Origin: Clostridia bacterium
GTDB taxonomy: Bacteria; Bacillota; Clostridia; Lachnospirales; Lachnospiraceae
DNA: 64,000 nucleotides
Direction: 5' to 3'
NCBI GenBank assembly: GCA_003249225.1
Contig: QKJQ01000004.1
Location: forward strand, 62,001 to 126,000
Position numbers and translations under genes: made by a program. The notes beneath the pieces are model-generated. The model made no database searches. It worked only from the letters and a program-made list of their open reading frames with translations, and had not been told where the DNA came from. Positions 26,307 to 34,689 of this stretch are shown here, piece by piece. How positions within the stretch are numbered: the first letter of the stretch is position 1; each line of letters opens with the position of its first letter.

Positions 26307-27164
26307 ATGATAAATCAGATTCTGCCCTATACGTATGAGCATATTGTTTTCAGCAAAGCAGATTTTCCATTCGGAACATTCATCATTCCAGACTCTGCCA
26401 CACTTCCGCACTGGCATAACCATACAGAGATCGTTTATGCCAAAAATGGCTCCATTGATGTCTACATCAACGGAACCACTTATACTTGTGAAGAAAATGA
26501 AATTCTGCTGGTCCCGGGGAACAGTCTTCACAGCATTATCCCAAAGTCTCCGGCCATTTATGCTGCCATAGTGATTGGAGACGAGTTATTAAAGGAACTG
26601 CAAAAGGATATCCATTTTTCTGCCATTGTGAAACCGATCGCTGATGGCTTCTTTTTCAGTCCCTGTCATCTGACCGCGCAGGACGCGGTTCATCCCTCTC
26701 TGGTAAAGAACCTGAAGAATATTATCAGGGAATCGGCCACGCACCTGCCCCACCGGGAACTCTTTATAAAGCTTGAGCTCTGCCAGTTCTTCGCATCGCT
26801 GGCGCGCTATAATCCGGCTTTGTTTTCAACCGCCGAAACACTAAGCACCTCTCATACGACCAACATGAAGCTTGCCATAGAGTACCTGACCGATCATTAC
26901 AGTGAAAAAATCACCATAAGAACCATGACCGAACTTATGAACATGAGCGAGCAGCATTTCTCCAGACTCTTTAAGACCTATACCGGGAAGACCTTTGTTG
27001 AATACCTGACGCTTTACCGCCTGGAATGCGCCAACAAGCTGCTCTTAAAGAGTAATCTTCCCATCACGCAGATTCCGGAGCTGACCGGCTTTTGCAATCC
27101 AAATTACTTCTCCCGCGTCTATAAAAATTACTATGGTCATTCCCCCTCCCAGTCCCGTAAATAA
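26307..27164 (+). CDS. AraC-family transcriptional regulator, likely of the divergent GH31 operon
   Basis: 285 residues, GAGGG before the ATG at 26307. The N-terminal cupin (ATLPHWHNHTEIVYAKNGSI, then NEILLVPGNSLHSI) is the ligand pocket; the C-terminal two helix-turn-helix units (ITIRTMTELMNMSEQHFSRLF and ITQIPELTGFCNPNYFSRVYKN) end with YGHSPSQ. The 126-base divergent intergenic stretch with the GH31 gene suggests that it controls GH31 and the UroD-like gene. Convergent with the DUF5060 gene, separated by a short repeat array. Confidence 0.9.
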   Translation: MINQILPYTYEHIVFSKADFPFGTFIIPDSATLPHWHNHTEIVYAKNGSIDVYINGTTYTCEENEILLVPGNSLHSIIPKSPAIYAAIVIGDELLKELQKDIHFSAIVKPIADGFFFSPCHLTAQDAVHPSLVKNLKNIIRESATHLPHRELFIKLELCQFFASLARYNPALFSTAETLSTSHTTNMKLAIEYLTDHYSEKITIRTMTELMNMSEQHFSRLFKTYTGKTFVEYLTLYRLECANKLLLKSNLPITQIPELTGFCNPNYFSRVYKNYYGHSPSQSRK

Positions 27165-27248
27165 AAGGAGGTTGTAGCGGGTATGTGTTATAAATGTTTA
27201 TCCGACCGGGCGTATATACCGTCAAGGCTCTATGTCGCAAGAACGTCT

Positions 27249-27338
27249 GCGCTGTAAGGTTACCACGTTTTGCACTGCAAGATTATCACGTCTTACGCTG
27301 TAAGCGTTCTGCTTTCGCGCTGTAAGATTCCCTTCTCA
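27249..27338. repeat. Four degenerate 23-bp direct repeats between convergent genes
   Basis: Units beginning GCGCTGTAAG recur at 27249, 27272 (GCACTGCAAG), 27295 (ACGCTGTAAG) and 27317, spaced 23, 23 and 22 bases. Two copies continue into (T/A)CCACGT or TATCACGT. A more decayed copy may lie at about 27225. No terminator is seen between the two convergent genes, so this array occupies its place; its function is unknown. Confidence 0.65.
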
Positions 27339-28862
27339 GACTTCTTTAAGCATCACCGCCATGTACTGCTTTCCGGGAAGTGCTACTTTAAATTTCCCCT
27401 TCTTTCTTCCGACACATTCTTTTGTCATGTTCCACGTATCGAGGACAAAGACCTCATATTCTTTTTCACTGGGAAGATCAAATTCCCGGAAAGAAGGCTG
27501 CATAAAGCTGTAGTAGAAAAGAAAAAAGCTGTCTCCTTTTCCGATCTCTTCCGGCACCGCACATACTTCATCCCAGGCCGTTCTTTCATATCGCCGAAGT
27601 CCGGTTCCCGGTACTTCAAGCATAATGTCATGCAGGAACCGGAATCTCTTATGACTTTCTCCGAGCAACTGACTTCCGTGGGACCACCAGAGGATGTCTT
27701 TCTCATTCAGAAAGGTCTCACCGTGTCCGGCGTATCCACCGCGGCAGACCGCTTCCCAGAAACGCCGTACCATCTCCTGCGCCGTAATATTTCCCCATCC
27801 ATACTGAATGTTTCCTTCGTACGCGATTTCATCCAGTACCACCGGCTTCTTATAACGTTCTCTCCATTCGTTGGTAAGCTCCGCTGTCTTATACAGATCC
27901 TGTCTTTGTATGCTGCAATGTGTTATCCAGGGTCTTGTGTGATCGTAAAAATGAATACAGTTATGAATGGAACGAAGATGCTGATAAGGATCTTTTTGGC
28001 AGATCAGCTCCGCATAGTGTTCCCAGTCCTTTAGGTTCTTGGCTGTCAGCAGATCGTATTCATTTGCCAGAGACCACCATACATTACGATAAGCAGAGAA
28101 TCTCGCTGTAATATAGGTGAGGTAATGATCATTGGCCGCTGCCTCCATACAGGAAAAGCCCCAGCGGTCATAGGGATGCATAAGGATCAGGTCTGCTTCG
28201 ATGCCAAGCTCCTGTAATCGCACGATGCAGCTTTCGATGTGCCTGAAATAAGCAGGATTGAACCGGTACAGATCCCAGTCATTCCCCGCAGCCTTACCGT
28301 TGTATTCATTAAAATTCTCAACCGTCAGCACGCTGGAATCCATAGGCGTTCCCTCGTAGGGATAATCCCTTGGCTCTCCCAGATTGTACGCATAGTGTTT
28401 TGGAAAGATGCAAAAACGTATTTTATTGAACGCAGATTCCGATAAGACCTTCAGGGTCTGTTCGATTTGTTCCTCTGACTGCAGTTCCCAGACATAGCAG
28501 GTCGTTCCGATGGAATAATACGGCGTTCCGTCTTCATAAGCAAAATGGTAGGTGTTGTGTACCCGTACCAGACCATGATTGTTTTTCTCCTGCTTTGTTA
28601 CCAAAAAGGTCCCTTCATACTCCTGCATTGAAAAATTGCTCTGGAGCAAAAAGCTATACGTTCCTTCAAAGGAGGGCATAAAACGGACGCAGTAAATCCC
28701 ATCTCCATCATAGAAACCCTCCACGGTAACCGATTCTTCTTTGCCGGTAAAGATCCCACGGATCCAGCAGTCGGTGAAAGGATTGCCCTCCACAGGTCCT
28801 ACACATCGTATCTCTGTCATGCTCCATCTGGTAATCGTCCTGCTGTATTCAATTCTGTTCAT
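27336..28862 (-). CDS. Putative glycosidase with DUF5060 domain and apiosidase-like (DUF4038) TIM barrel
   Basis: 508 residues. ATG at 28862 follows AAGGAG by seven bases; the upstream extension is not supported. The first about 90 residues form an immunoglobulin-like DUF5060 domain (FYDGDGIYCVRFMPSFEGTY). The central TIM barrel has the signatures of the DUF4038 group, for example FAYEDGTPYYSIGTTCYVWE, NKIRFCIFPKH, LILMHPYDRWGF and WWSLANEYDLL, where the glutamate after AN is the likely acid/base. The motif KPVVLDEIAYEGN probably holds the second catalytic acid. A C-terminal beta domain follows. The group includes apiosidases of rhamnogalacturonan II breakdown, but most members are untested. 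No signal peptide, so it would act on imported sugar chains. Monocistronic, convergent to the AraC gene. Confidence 0.78.
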   Translation of the reverse strand: MNRIEYSRTITRWSMTEIRCVGPVEGNPFTDCWIRGIFTGKEESVTVEGFYDGDGIYCVRFMPSFEGTYSFLLQSNFSMQEYEGTFLVTKQEKNNHGLVRVHNTYHFAYEDGTPYYSIGTTCYVWELQSEEQIEQTLKVLSESAFNKIRFCIFPKHYAYNLGEPRDYPYEGTPMDSSVLTVENFNEYNGKAAGNDWDLYRFNPAYFRHIESCIVRLQELGIEADLILMHPYDRWGFSCMEAAANDHYLTYITARFSAYRNVWWSLANEYDLLTAKNLKDWEHYAELICQKDPYQHLRSIHNCIHFYDHTRPWITHCSIQRQDLYKTAELTNEWRERYKKPVVLDEIAYEGNIQYGWGNITAQEMVRRFWEAVCRGGYAGHGETFLNEKDILWWSHGSQLLGESHKRFRFLHDIMLEVPGTGLRRYERTAWDEVCAVPEEIGKGDSFFLFYYSFMQPSFREFDLPSEKEYEVFVLDTWNMTKECVGRKKGKFKVALPGKQYMAVMLKEV

Positions 28863-29014
28863 ACACTTCTCCTTCACAACATTTTTGTAAACCACTACAA
28901 GAATAATAACGTTTCCAAAAGCCTTTGTAAAGTTGCCTGACTGCATTTCGTCTGCTTTCTTTTAGGAGCTCCATCGTGAAAAATATTGTGAACAAAACTT
29001 TTTACAAAATATTC

Positions 29015-29043
29015 TTGACAATCAACTGTATTACTCCTATAAT
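29015..29043 (+). promoter_or_regulatory. Consensus promoter of the GntR/ABC exporter operon
   Basis: TTGACA (29015-29020) and TATAAT (29038-29043) are perfect, 17 bases apart. Just downstream TGACA (29068-29072) and TGTCA (29080-29084) form an inverted repeat that could be the GntR operator; YtrA-type regulators usually repress their own operon. Confidence 0.8.
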
Positions 29044-29148
29044 ACGCTCATAACCGTATTACACGAGTGACACAGTCTTTGTCATGTACGCTCGGTTTGG
29101 CAGGTTTATGCCTTCCTTATTCAGAATTCGATAGAAATGAGGGTTACC

Positions 29149-29565
29149 ATGATCTCTTTTGACACATTCAAACCAGATGGCCTGACACCGGTCTACCTGC
29201 AGATCATCCGGCATATAAAGCAGGGAATCATCGCAGGTTCGATCGCAGATCAGGATGAGATGCCTTCCAGACGTATGTTATCTGCTTTGCTTGGTGTAAA
29301 TCCCAACACCATACAAAAGGCTTATCATATGCTGGAGGAAGAAGGACTGATCACTTCGAGGTCCGGTGCCATAAGCTATGTAACGATCAAGGACAGCACC
29401 CTGCGCAGCCTGTCCCTTCAGCTTTCAACAAACGAAGCACTCACCTTTATAAATGCCATGAAACAGATGGGTATTACAAAGGAGGAAGCTCTCGGTCTGA
29501 TCTCCTCCTGCTGGGAGGAAGATGCTTTCAGTCTTCCATCCCCTGACAATACCGGGAAGGAGTGA
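29149..29565 (+). CDS. GntR-family regulator, YtrA-like
   Basis: 138 residues. Start: ATG at 29149 after GAGGG; an ATG at 29137 would leave no ribosome site. The N-terminal winged helix is typical (PDGLTPVYLQIIRHIKQGII, then MPSRRMLSALLGVNPNTIQK). The effector part is only about 60 residues and helical, as in the YtrA subgroup that controls ABC exporters. The operon order, regulator then two membrane proteins and an ATPase, agrees with this. Likely an autorepressor. Confidence 0.87.
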   Translation: MISFDTFKPDGLTPVYLQIIRHIKQGIIAGSIADQDEMPSRRMLSALLGVNPNTIQKAYHMLEEEGLITSRSGAISYVTIKDSTLRSLSLQLSTNEALTFINAMKQMGITKEEALGLISSCWEEDAFSLPSPDNTGKE

Positions 29566-29638
29566 TTCTTCTTTGAAGCAAATAAACAAAACAGAAAAAC
29601 GCAGCAAGACAAAGAACTTGATTTTAAAGGGAGGCCAC

Positions 29639-30370
29639 GTGAAAAAAATAATAACATTTCTTCAAATCGCATCAAAATACATCTTTCCAAAAATGCTTTT
29701 GCTTCTTCTGCTTATGAGCGGAGTGGAAGCTCTCCTGTTCTTTGGTGAGTTTCGGTCCAGCACAACGCTCTCTCCGATAAGTCTGCAGAATATCTATACT
29801 TCGACACACCTGAGCATTGTCTTTGCTCTTTCGCTCTTACTTTTGATTCTGCTGATGACCCTGCAGGGCATTACCGGCTCAGGAAGTCAGTTTGGATACA
29901 CGCTGATGCGTCTTTCCCTAAAGGAAGAAAAACTCATGCTGATCTGGAGTGGTTACTACTTTCTTTGTCTACTCTGCATCGTACTGACACAAGTCGCATT
30001 AAATTTTGGTTTTACTTATTTTTACGTAAATCATATGGATTCCACTTATGTAAATGCTCAGACCATGTTTGTAAATACGTATCAGATTCCGCTTATGCAT
30101 AGCTTACTGCCATTATCGGAACCCATACAGCTTGTGATGCTTTTGTTACTGCTGCTGGCACTTTCCTTTACGACTGCTTACTTTTCTTATTGCCAGAGGC
30201 ATGGAAGAAAATGCTTCCTGCACAGCATGCTTTCTGTCTGCGCCGCCGTGCTGGTTCCAAACAGTGTTACCAGTTTTGGTATGACTCTCTTTTTGCTCAT
30301 TCTTGCTGCAGCGAGTGTATTCTATGTACTCGACGTATTTTTAAGGAGGGCCTTGTCTTATGAAACGTAA
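29639..30370 (+). CDS. Membrane subunit 1 of an ABC transporter
   Basis: 243 residues and about six hydrophobic helices. The start codon is GTG at 29639 after GGGAGG (five bases); an in-frame ATG upstream would add a hydrophilic tail that overlaps the regulator gene. No known permease signature. It is assigned by its place between a YtrA-type regulator and an ATPase and by its topology. It overlaps the next gene by 11 bases, which suggests translational coupling. Confidence 0.7.
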   Translation: MKKIITFLQIASKYIFPKMLLLLLLMSGVEALLFFGEFRSSTTLSPISLQNIYTSTHLSIVFALSLLLLILLMTLQGITGSGSQFGYTLMRLSLKEEKLMLIWSGYYFLCLLCIVLTQVALNFGFTYFYVNHMDSTYVNAQTMFVNTYQIPLMHSLLPLSEPIQLVMLLLLLLALSFTTAYFSYCQRHGRKCFLHSMLSVCAAVLVPNSVTSFGMTLFLLILAAASVFYVLDVFLRRALSYET

Positions 30371-30893
30371 GTTAAAAGACCTTCTGCCGGTTGGAATCCG
30401 TCCTCAGGAAGAGGTCAAACCCATTTTGATCGGTCTGATCGGTTCTGCTTTATTCAGTCAAAGCTTTTGGTTTTCATACTTTGAAAATTATAACCGCATC
30501 ATTCAAATGTCGGAGCGTCAAAACCAGGTATACTACTATGGGCAGTCCGCTGTAATGAATTCCTTTGCCGAATTATTTGGTCATTGCATGATTGGCTTTC
30601 TTCTGATCGCAGTCTCGATGCTGGTACTGGCAGTCTTTCATTACTTATATCATTACCAGGGCAGTAAAAGCATCTACCGGATGAAATGTCTCCCGGATCG
30701 ATGGGAACTCCTAAGGCGTTGCTTATCCATTCCGGTTCTTGTCCTGCTTCTCTGTGTGCTGCTGGTCCTGGTACTGACACTGTTATATTACGGCATTTAT
30801 CTCCTTGCTACACCGAGGGAACTGCTGCCGCCAGGCTCTGAACACCCGCTGCAGAATTTGTTTAAGAACCTGCTGCCGTTTCTTGGCCACTAG
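30360..30893 (+). CDS. Membrane subunit 2 of an ABC transporter
   Basis: 177 residues with three clear hydrophobic helices (around PILIGLIGSALFSQSF, IGFLLIAVSMLVLAVFHYLY and IPVLVLLLCVLLVLVLTLLY). The ATG at 30360 overlaps the end of the previous gene; AAGGAGGG lies 10 bases upstream. No recognised domain; assigned by context. Confidence 0.65.
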   Translation: MKRKLKDLLPVGIRPQEEVKPILIGLIGSALFSQSFWFSYFENYNRIIQMSERQNQVYYYGQSAVMNSFAELFGHCMIGFLLIAVSMLVLAVFHYLYHYQGSKSIYRMKCLPDRWELLRRCLSIPVLVLLLCVLLVLVLTLLYYGIYLLATPRELLPPGSEHPLQNLFKNLLPFLGH

Positions 30894-30951
30894 ATCGTGT
30901 ATTCAATTGGATAATTTTATGTGCTGATAAAATGCACAGATTGGGGGAGTT

Positions 30952-31692
30952 ATGTTAGAGATTAAAAATCTTGAAAAAAGATACCATGGAGTCCGTGCGC
31001 TCGAAGGCATCTCCTTGACCTTGCGGCCCGGAGAAATCGTAGGGCTTTTTGGTGAAAATGGTGCCGGAAAGACAACATTAATGAAAAGCATTCTGGGTCT
31101 TACATCCATTCATTCCGGTGAGGTCACACTGGACGGCGTTCCTGTGACAAATAAAAATATAGCACGGATTTCATTTGCCACCTGTGAGCATTCCTTCTTC
31201 CCGTCTCTTACCCCGGAAGACCACAAGGAATTCTATCAGGCACATTTTCCTGCCTTTAAAAGCAGACGGTTCGATGCCTTGACGGAATTCTTCGAACTGC
31301 CCCTGAACCGCAAAGTAAAGACTTACTCCTCCGGTCAGAAGAATCAGTTCGAAGTTATTCTTGCTCTTTGCCAGGGTGCCGATTACATTCTTATGGATGA
31401 GCCCTTTGCCGGCAACGATATCTTCAACCGGGAGGACTTTTATAAGGTCCTGTCCGGTATCTTAGAGCCAACGGAAACCATCCTTCTTTCCACGCATCTG
31501 CTGGAGGAGATCGAAGATTTTATCGGAAGAGCCATTCTGCTTCGTAAAGGAAAGATTACAGGTGACATAGAGACCATGACCCTGATGGAAGAAGGCAAAA
31601 GTCTGGTCAGCTATGTCAAAGAAATATATCAATACCAGCCAGACCGTGTCAGCAAGTCTTTGTCCGCGCTGGCTGGTGAGGACCAGCAATAA
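30952..31692 (+). CDS. ABC transporter ATP-binding protein with atypical signature motif
   Basis: 246 residues, GGGGGAG just before the ATG. Walker A GENGAGKT (34-41), Walker B YILMDEP (145-151), H-loop STHLLEE. The ABC signature is YSSGQK (125-130) in place of LSGGQ, a variant common in exporters of the YtrB/BcrA type. It should drive the two membrane proteins encoded just upstream. The substrate is unknown; lipid, peptide antibiotic or envelope precursor export are the usual roles of YtrA-linked systems. Confidence 0.9.
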   Translation: MLEIKNLEKRYHGVRALEGISLTLRPGEIVGLFGENGAGKTTLMKSILGLTSIHSGEVTLDGVPVTNKNIARISFATCEHSFFPSLTPEDHKEFYQAHFPAFKSRRFDALTEFFELPLNRKVKTYSSGQKNQFEVILALCQGADYILMDEPFAGNDIFNREDFYKVLSGILEPTETILLSTHLLEEIEDFIGRAILLRKGKITGDIETMTLMEEGKSLVSYVKEIYQYQPDRVSKSLSALAGEDQQ

Positions 31693-31752
31693 CGGCAGGA
31701 TTCTCTTGTTGCCACTCACAAAGAATTTGTTTTATAAGAATTGGAGAACCGT

Positions 31753-33282
31753 ATGAACATGAAAGCTTCCCTTTTTGGTACCCTGCTGCTTGTGATTTTT
31801 CTGACTGTTGCAGGATTTCTTATAGCAGAGAAGATCAATGAGAACAAAGAAACTGTAGAAATAGAAGAAACAACGCTGGCAGGAGACAAATCTGCCGCAG
31901 ATGGACTGTCGGTTACCTATCGTGCTGCGTGTTCGAAACTTATGCACTGGGAGACGGTGTATCCCCTTGGAAGGGAAGATAACATAAACAGCAGCTTTAC
32001 CTATGAAAAGCAAAGCAATGATACGCTGCTTGTTCCAGACGTCCAAATCGGCATCCACACAAATTTTGGTATGAGTACCAGCGGATCCTTTGACTTTAGT
32101 GAAGGTAATTTTGATCAGACATTCCCTCTCTTACCGTTTCTTGATGTATCAGAACGAATGTCTCCCGGCACTACCTATTCCGAGACCGTATCCCTGCAGG
32201 ATTATTATGATTTTATTCCGTTTTCCGTATCCTCCTACTATACCACAACAGCAGCCCTGGATGCCGCAGGCACATACGATGAGAATGGCAATTCACTCTT
32301 TAATCAGTTTTTCAGGATCCCCTTTGCCAATGATACGAAAGTGACCGTCGAAATTACGAAAGAAAAGGATGGTTCTATAAGTGCACTTTCCATGAAAACA
32401 GCAGATGATTTTTCCAGTGAAGATATTGTCTTTTCTTCCGCCGTATACGACAGTAACTGTTTTCTGGCCTTTCCGGTCAGGCTATCGGATGGCACGCTGC
32501 TGGATACAAGCAAGATGGGTGGTGCCTACGGCATTTATACCTTTGCCTATGACCTGGATGCTGCCAACACAAATCCGTACATCATACCAAAGGATATTGA
32601 ACTTACAAAACTTCAGATCGTTACTTTCTGCTCCTTTGACCCTTCCATGACCAGTCTTGAGGCTCTTGTTCTAAATGAAGAACAAGACGTACTGTTCGCT
32701 TTGGCAAAAGAAAACGGTACCTATGCCGTATACTGTATTCGCGTTAGTGATGGCAGTATCCTGAACCGAATTGATTTATCAGCTTTGACCGATCCTGCTG
32801 CAACATTTTCACATTTCTTCATCACAGACAATGCGGTCCTTCTTTCTATGTCTGATGACGTTCTTATTGTTCTGTCCGCAGAGAATGCCACGAATTATCA
32901 GGTCGTCCTGACTGCTGACCTGGCTGAAATTAAGAATGCGATTATCGCTTATCTTGGGGAGAACGATTCGGATGCCTTTGATTTTGTAGAATACAACATC
33001 AGTCCGGTAAGTACTTCATCACCGGAAACCATTGCTCAATATGCAGACACCTATCAGCTCATCCCTGCTTACAGCAAGAATAAGCTTGCGCTCTACCTGT
33101 ATGCCTATACTTCTACACTATCCTTTACTCACTACCTTGCCATATACAGCAATGATTCCCTTTCTTATCTAGGCCTATACGATTACAAAGGTGATCATCA
33201 GGTCTATACCAGCTATACAACAAGCGTAAGGCCAGAGGAGGTTTCCCCTGTTCTGCTAAACTGGCAAAAGCACAACAAGTAA
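31753..33282 (+). CDS. Membrane-anchored extracellular protein of the ABC operon, unknown function
   Basis: 509 residues. ATG at 31753 (GGAG seven bases before); an in-frame TTG at 31741 is part of that site. One N-terminal helix (MKASLFGTLLLVIFLTVAGF) anchors it, with no lipobox cysteine. The outer part is rich in beta strands, serine, threonine and acidic residues and looks like a mix of a YtrF-free beta-sandwich and a propeller-like half. No enzymatic motif was found. It starts 60 bases after the ATPase stop and is probably co-transcribed, so it may be an accessory or sensor of the exporter. Confidence 0.65.
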   Translation: MNMKASLFGTLLLVIFLTVAGFLIAEKINENKETVEIEETTLAGDKSAADGLSVTYRAACSKLMHWETVYPLGREDNINSSFTYEKQSNDTLLVPDVQIGIHTNFGMSTSGSFDFSEGNFDQTFPLLPFLDVSERMSPGTTYSETVSLQDYYDFIPFSVSSYYTTTAALDAAGTYDENGNSLFNQFFRIPFANDTKVTVEITKEKDGSISALSMKTADDFSSEDIVFSSAVYDSNCFLAFPVRLSDGTLLDTSKMGGAYGIYTFAYDLDAANTNPYIIPKDIELTKLQIVTFCSFDPSMTSLEALVLNEEQDVLFALAKENGTYAVYCIRVSDGSILNRIDLSALTDPAATFSHFFITDNAVLLSMSDDVLIVLSAENATNYQVVLTADLAEIKNAIIAYLGENDSDAFDFVEYNISPVSTSSPETIAQYADTYQLIPAYSKNKLALYLYAYTSTLSFTHYLAIYSNDSLSYLGLYDYKGDHQVYTSYTTSVRPEEVSPVLLNWQKHNK

Positions 33283-33434
33283 GTATAAATAATAGGAAAT
33301 GCTCTATCTTTTTATACACATCTTAATAATAATATTAAATTAAATTCATCCTGAATTATTCATGATAATTCATTGAGCGGTGTGGAACACCGTGTAGTTA
33401 CTGTATTTTTTTATTCTTTTTACTTTAATTTTTG
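33283..33434. other. AT-rich spacer with a palindrome and a hairpin
   Basis: After the stop of the exporter operon there is a perfect inverted repeat TGAATTAT-tcatg-ATAATTCA (33352-33372) and then a hairpin CGGTGT-gga-ACACCG (33378-33392) with a T7 run about a dozen bases later. The second could be a weak terminator, or both may be remains of the adjacent insertion element. Confidence 0.4.
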
Positions 33435-33682
33435 AGAATCAAAACAGACTATATTGAAAATGCCAGCTGCTTCCGGCATACAACGCGCCGTTAGGCGTTG
33501 CAGATGAACACATAGCAGTCGTTGATGTAAATCAATTCCGTTCAGATATGGACTGTTTTGTTCCGCTAATGGAGCAATTCCATAAACTTATGGTTTCTAC
33601 CCCAAATACCTACAGCAGATGCCGAATATGGTTCTTGTTTCTATCGGTTATAATCTATATAAATATCATAATAAATAAGTAA
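33435..33682 (+). pseudogene. Remnant of an IS1182-like DDE transposase
   Basis: In the frame of 33458 one reads KCQLLPAYNAPLGVADEHI, then AVVDVNQFRSDMDCFVPLME. This matches in order the transposase part with NGQLKPAYNVQ and the following VVDVNQ...D...F.P..E. After a shift of frame the text PTADAEYGS appears (about 33612-33640), matching the next conserved part (ADAGYGS), where the second catalytic Asp lies. An in-frame TGA at 33455, the frameshift and the lack of both ends show that it is decayed. No terminal inverted repeats or target duplications were identified. Identity by eye only. Confidence 0.6.
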
Positions 33683-33703
33683 AATCTCAAAAGGCAGCCT
33701 AGG

Positions 33704-33736
33704 CAAGAAATGCATCTTTCTGTGGGGAAAGGTGCA
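33704..33736 (-). terminator. Probable terminator of the PfkB operon
   Basis: On the minus strand TGCACCTTTC (33736-33727) pairs with GAAAGATGCA (33720-33711), nine of ten pairs, loop of six, followed by TTTCTTG. It lies just behind the stop of the kinase gene. Confidence 0.55.
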
Positions 33737-33748
33737 ATATACCCTTTT

Positions 33749-34684
33749 TTATTTTCTCATTTCCTCCATAAACATTAAAACCTCATTTACACGGCAGACA
33801 CCGGCTCGTCCGCCCATCCCAGTCACTGCTCTTGCTGCTGCAAAGTTGGCAAATTCCGCTGTGTGAAAAAGGTCACAGCCTTGTAAACTGGCATAGAGAA
33901 ACGAGCTGCAGAAGGTATCACCAGCACCGGTAACATCAACAACGCTGACCTTACAGCCCGGAATACTTACGTTCTCCCCATTCCTGCGGCTGACCTCACA
34001 GCCATTTTCTGCTTTTGTTACGACAAATGTATCAACACCCATGTCAAACAACCAGTCCGGCAAGGCTTTGGAGGCATACTTTTTCAAGTTCTCCTGTCCC
34101 TTTTCGTTCACGAATAGCGTATCAAGAAAAGGCAGAAATACAAGATCTTCCTCTGTAATGTCCGCCACGTCAAGATCGCACCAGATCCTGCACCCGTTTT
34201 CTTTCAGCTCTTTCATTATCAAAAGAGCATTTTTCCCTTTATAGCTAAGCGGCTTAAGTTCACATAGATTCGAATAGATATACTTTGTCTGAAGCAAAGT
34301 TTCCATGGCCAAATCGGAGATCTCCATTTTTTGAAGGCCCATGGTCGGAATAAAGACAGTGTGTTCCTCTTCTGCCAGAATGATAATACATTTTGAATCC
34401 GGAAGACTGTCATCCCAAACCATAAAGGAGGTATCAAGTCCTGCTTTTTCAAGATTATCGCAGAGAGTTTTTGAGATACTGCCTGTGTTCAGTGCCGTCA
34501 TGAAATGCGGCCGTTCTTTCCTGTCATATCCCGAAAATACGCAGGCTGCATTGGCAATTGAGCCTCCCATCTGCGGTGCAAGCGTATGAACTATTATTTT
34601 TTCTTTTATTTTTGGAAAGTAAGGTGCTTCATAATATTCATCCAGTGCCACATCTCCAATGAAAAATACAGTTTGCTCCTGCAT
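33749..34684 (-). CDS. PfkB-family carbohydrate kinase
   Basis: 311 residues. ATG at 34684 lies six bases after the stop of the BtpA-like gene; AGGAGG is 11 bases upstream. Ribokinase-fold motifs: the di-glycine hinge in QMGGSIANAA near residue 42, and VDVTGAGDTF near the C-terminus with the catalytic base Asp at about 256. It phosphorylates a sugar or nucleoside. The gene order MBL hydrolase, BtpA-like, kinase, with very short gaps, indicates one pathway, but the substrate is unknown. Confidence 0.85.
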   Translation of the reverse strand: MQEQTVFFIGDVALDEYYEAPYFPKIKEKIIVHTLAPQMGGSIANAACVFSGYDRKERPHFMTALNTGSISKTLCDNLEKAGLDTSFMVWDDSLPDSKCIIILAEEEHTVFIPTMGLQKMEISDLAMETLLQTKYIYSNLCELKPLSYKGKNALLIMKELKENGCRIWCDLDVADITEEDLVFLPFLDTLFVNEKGQENLKKYASKALPDWLFDMGVDTFVVTKAENGCEVSRRNGENVSIPGCKVSVVDVTGAGDTFCSSFLYASLQGCDLFHTAEFANFAAARAVTGMGGRAGVCRVNEVLMFMEEMRK

Positions 34685-34689
34685 GCCCT

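Noticed and set aside
26280..26531. 83-codon frame opposite the second AraC gene with DVDINGAIFGIND text
   Set aside because: Complement of the AraC cupin part; no ribosome site and no independent support.
27225..27338. CRISPR array
   Set aside because: The 23-bp units are contiguous and degenerate, without unique spacers, and no cas gene is in the window.
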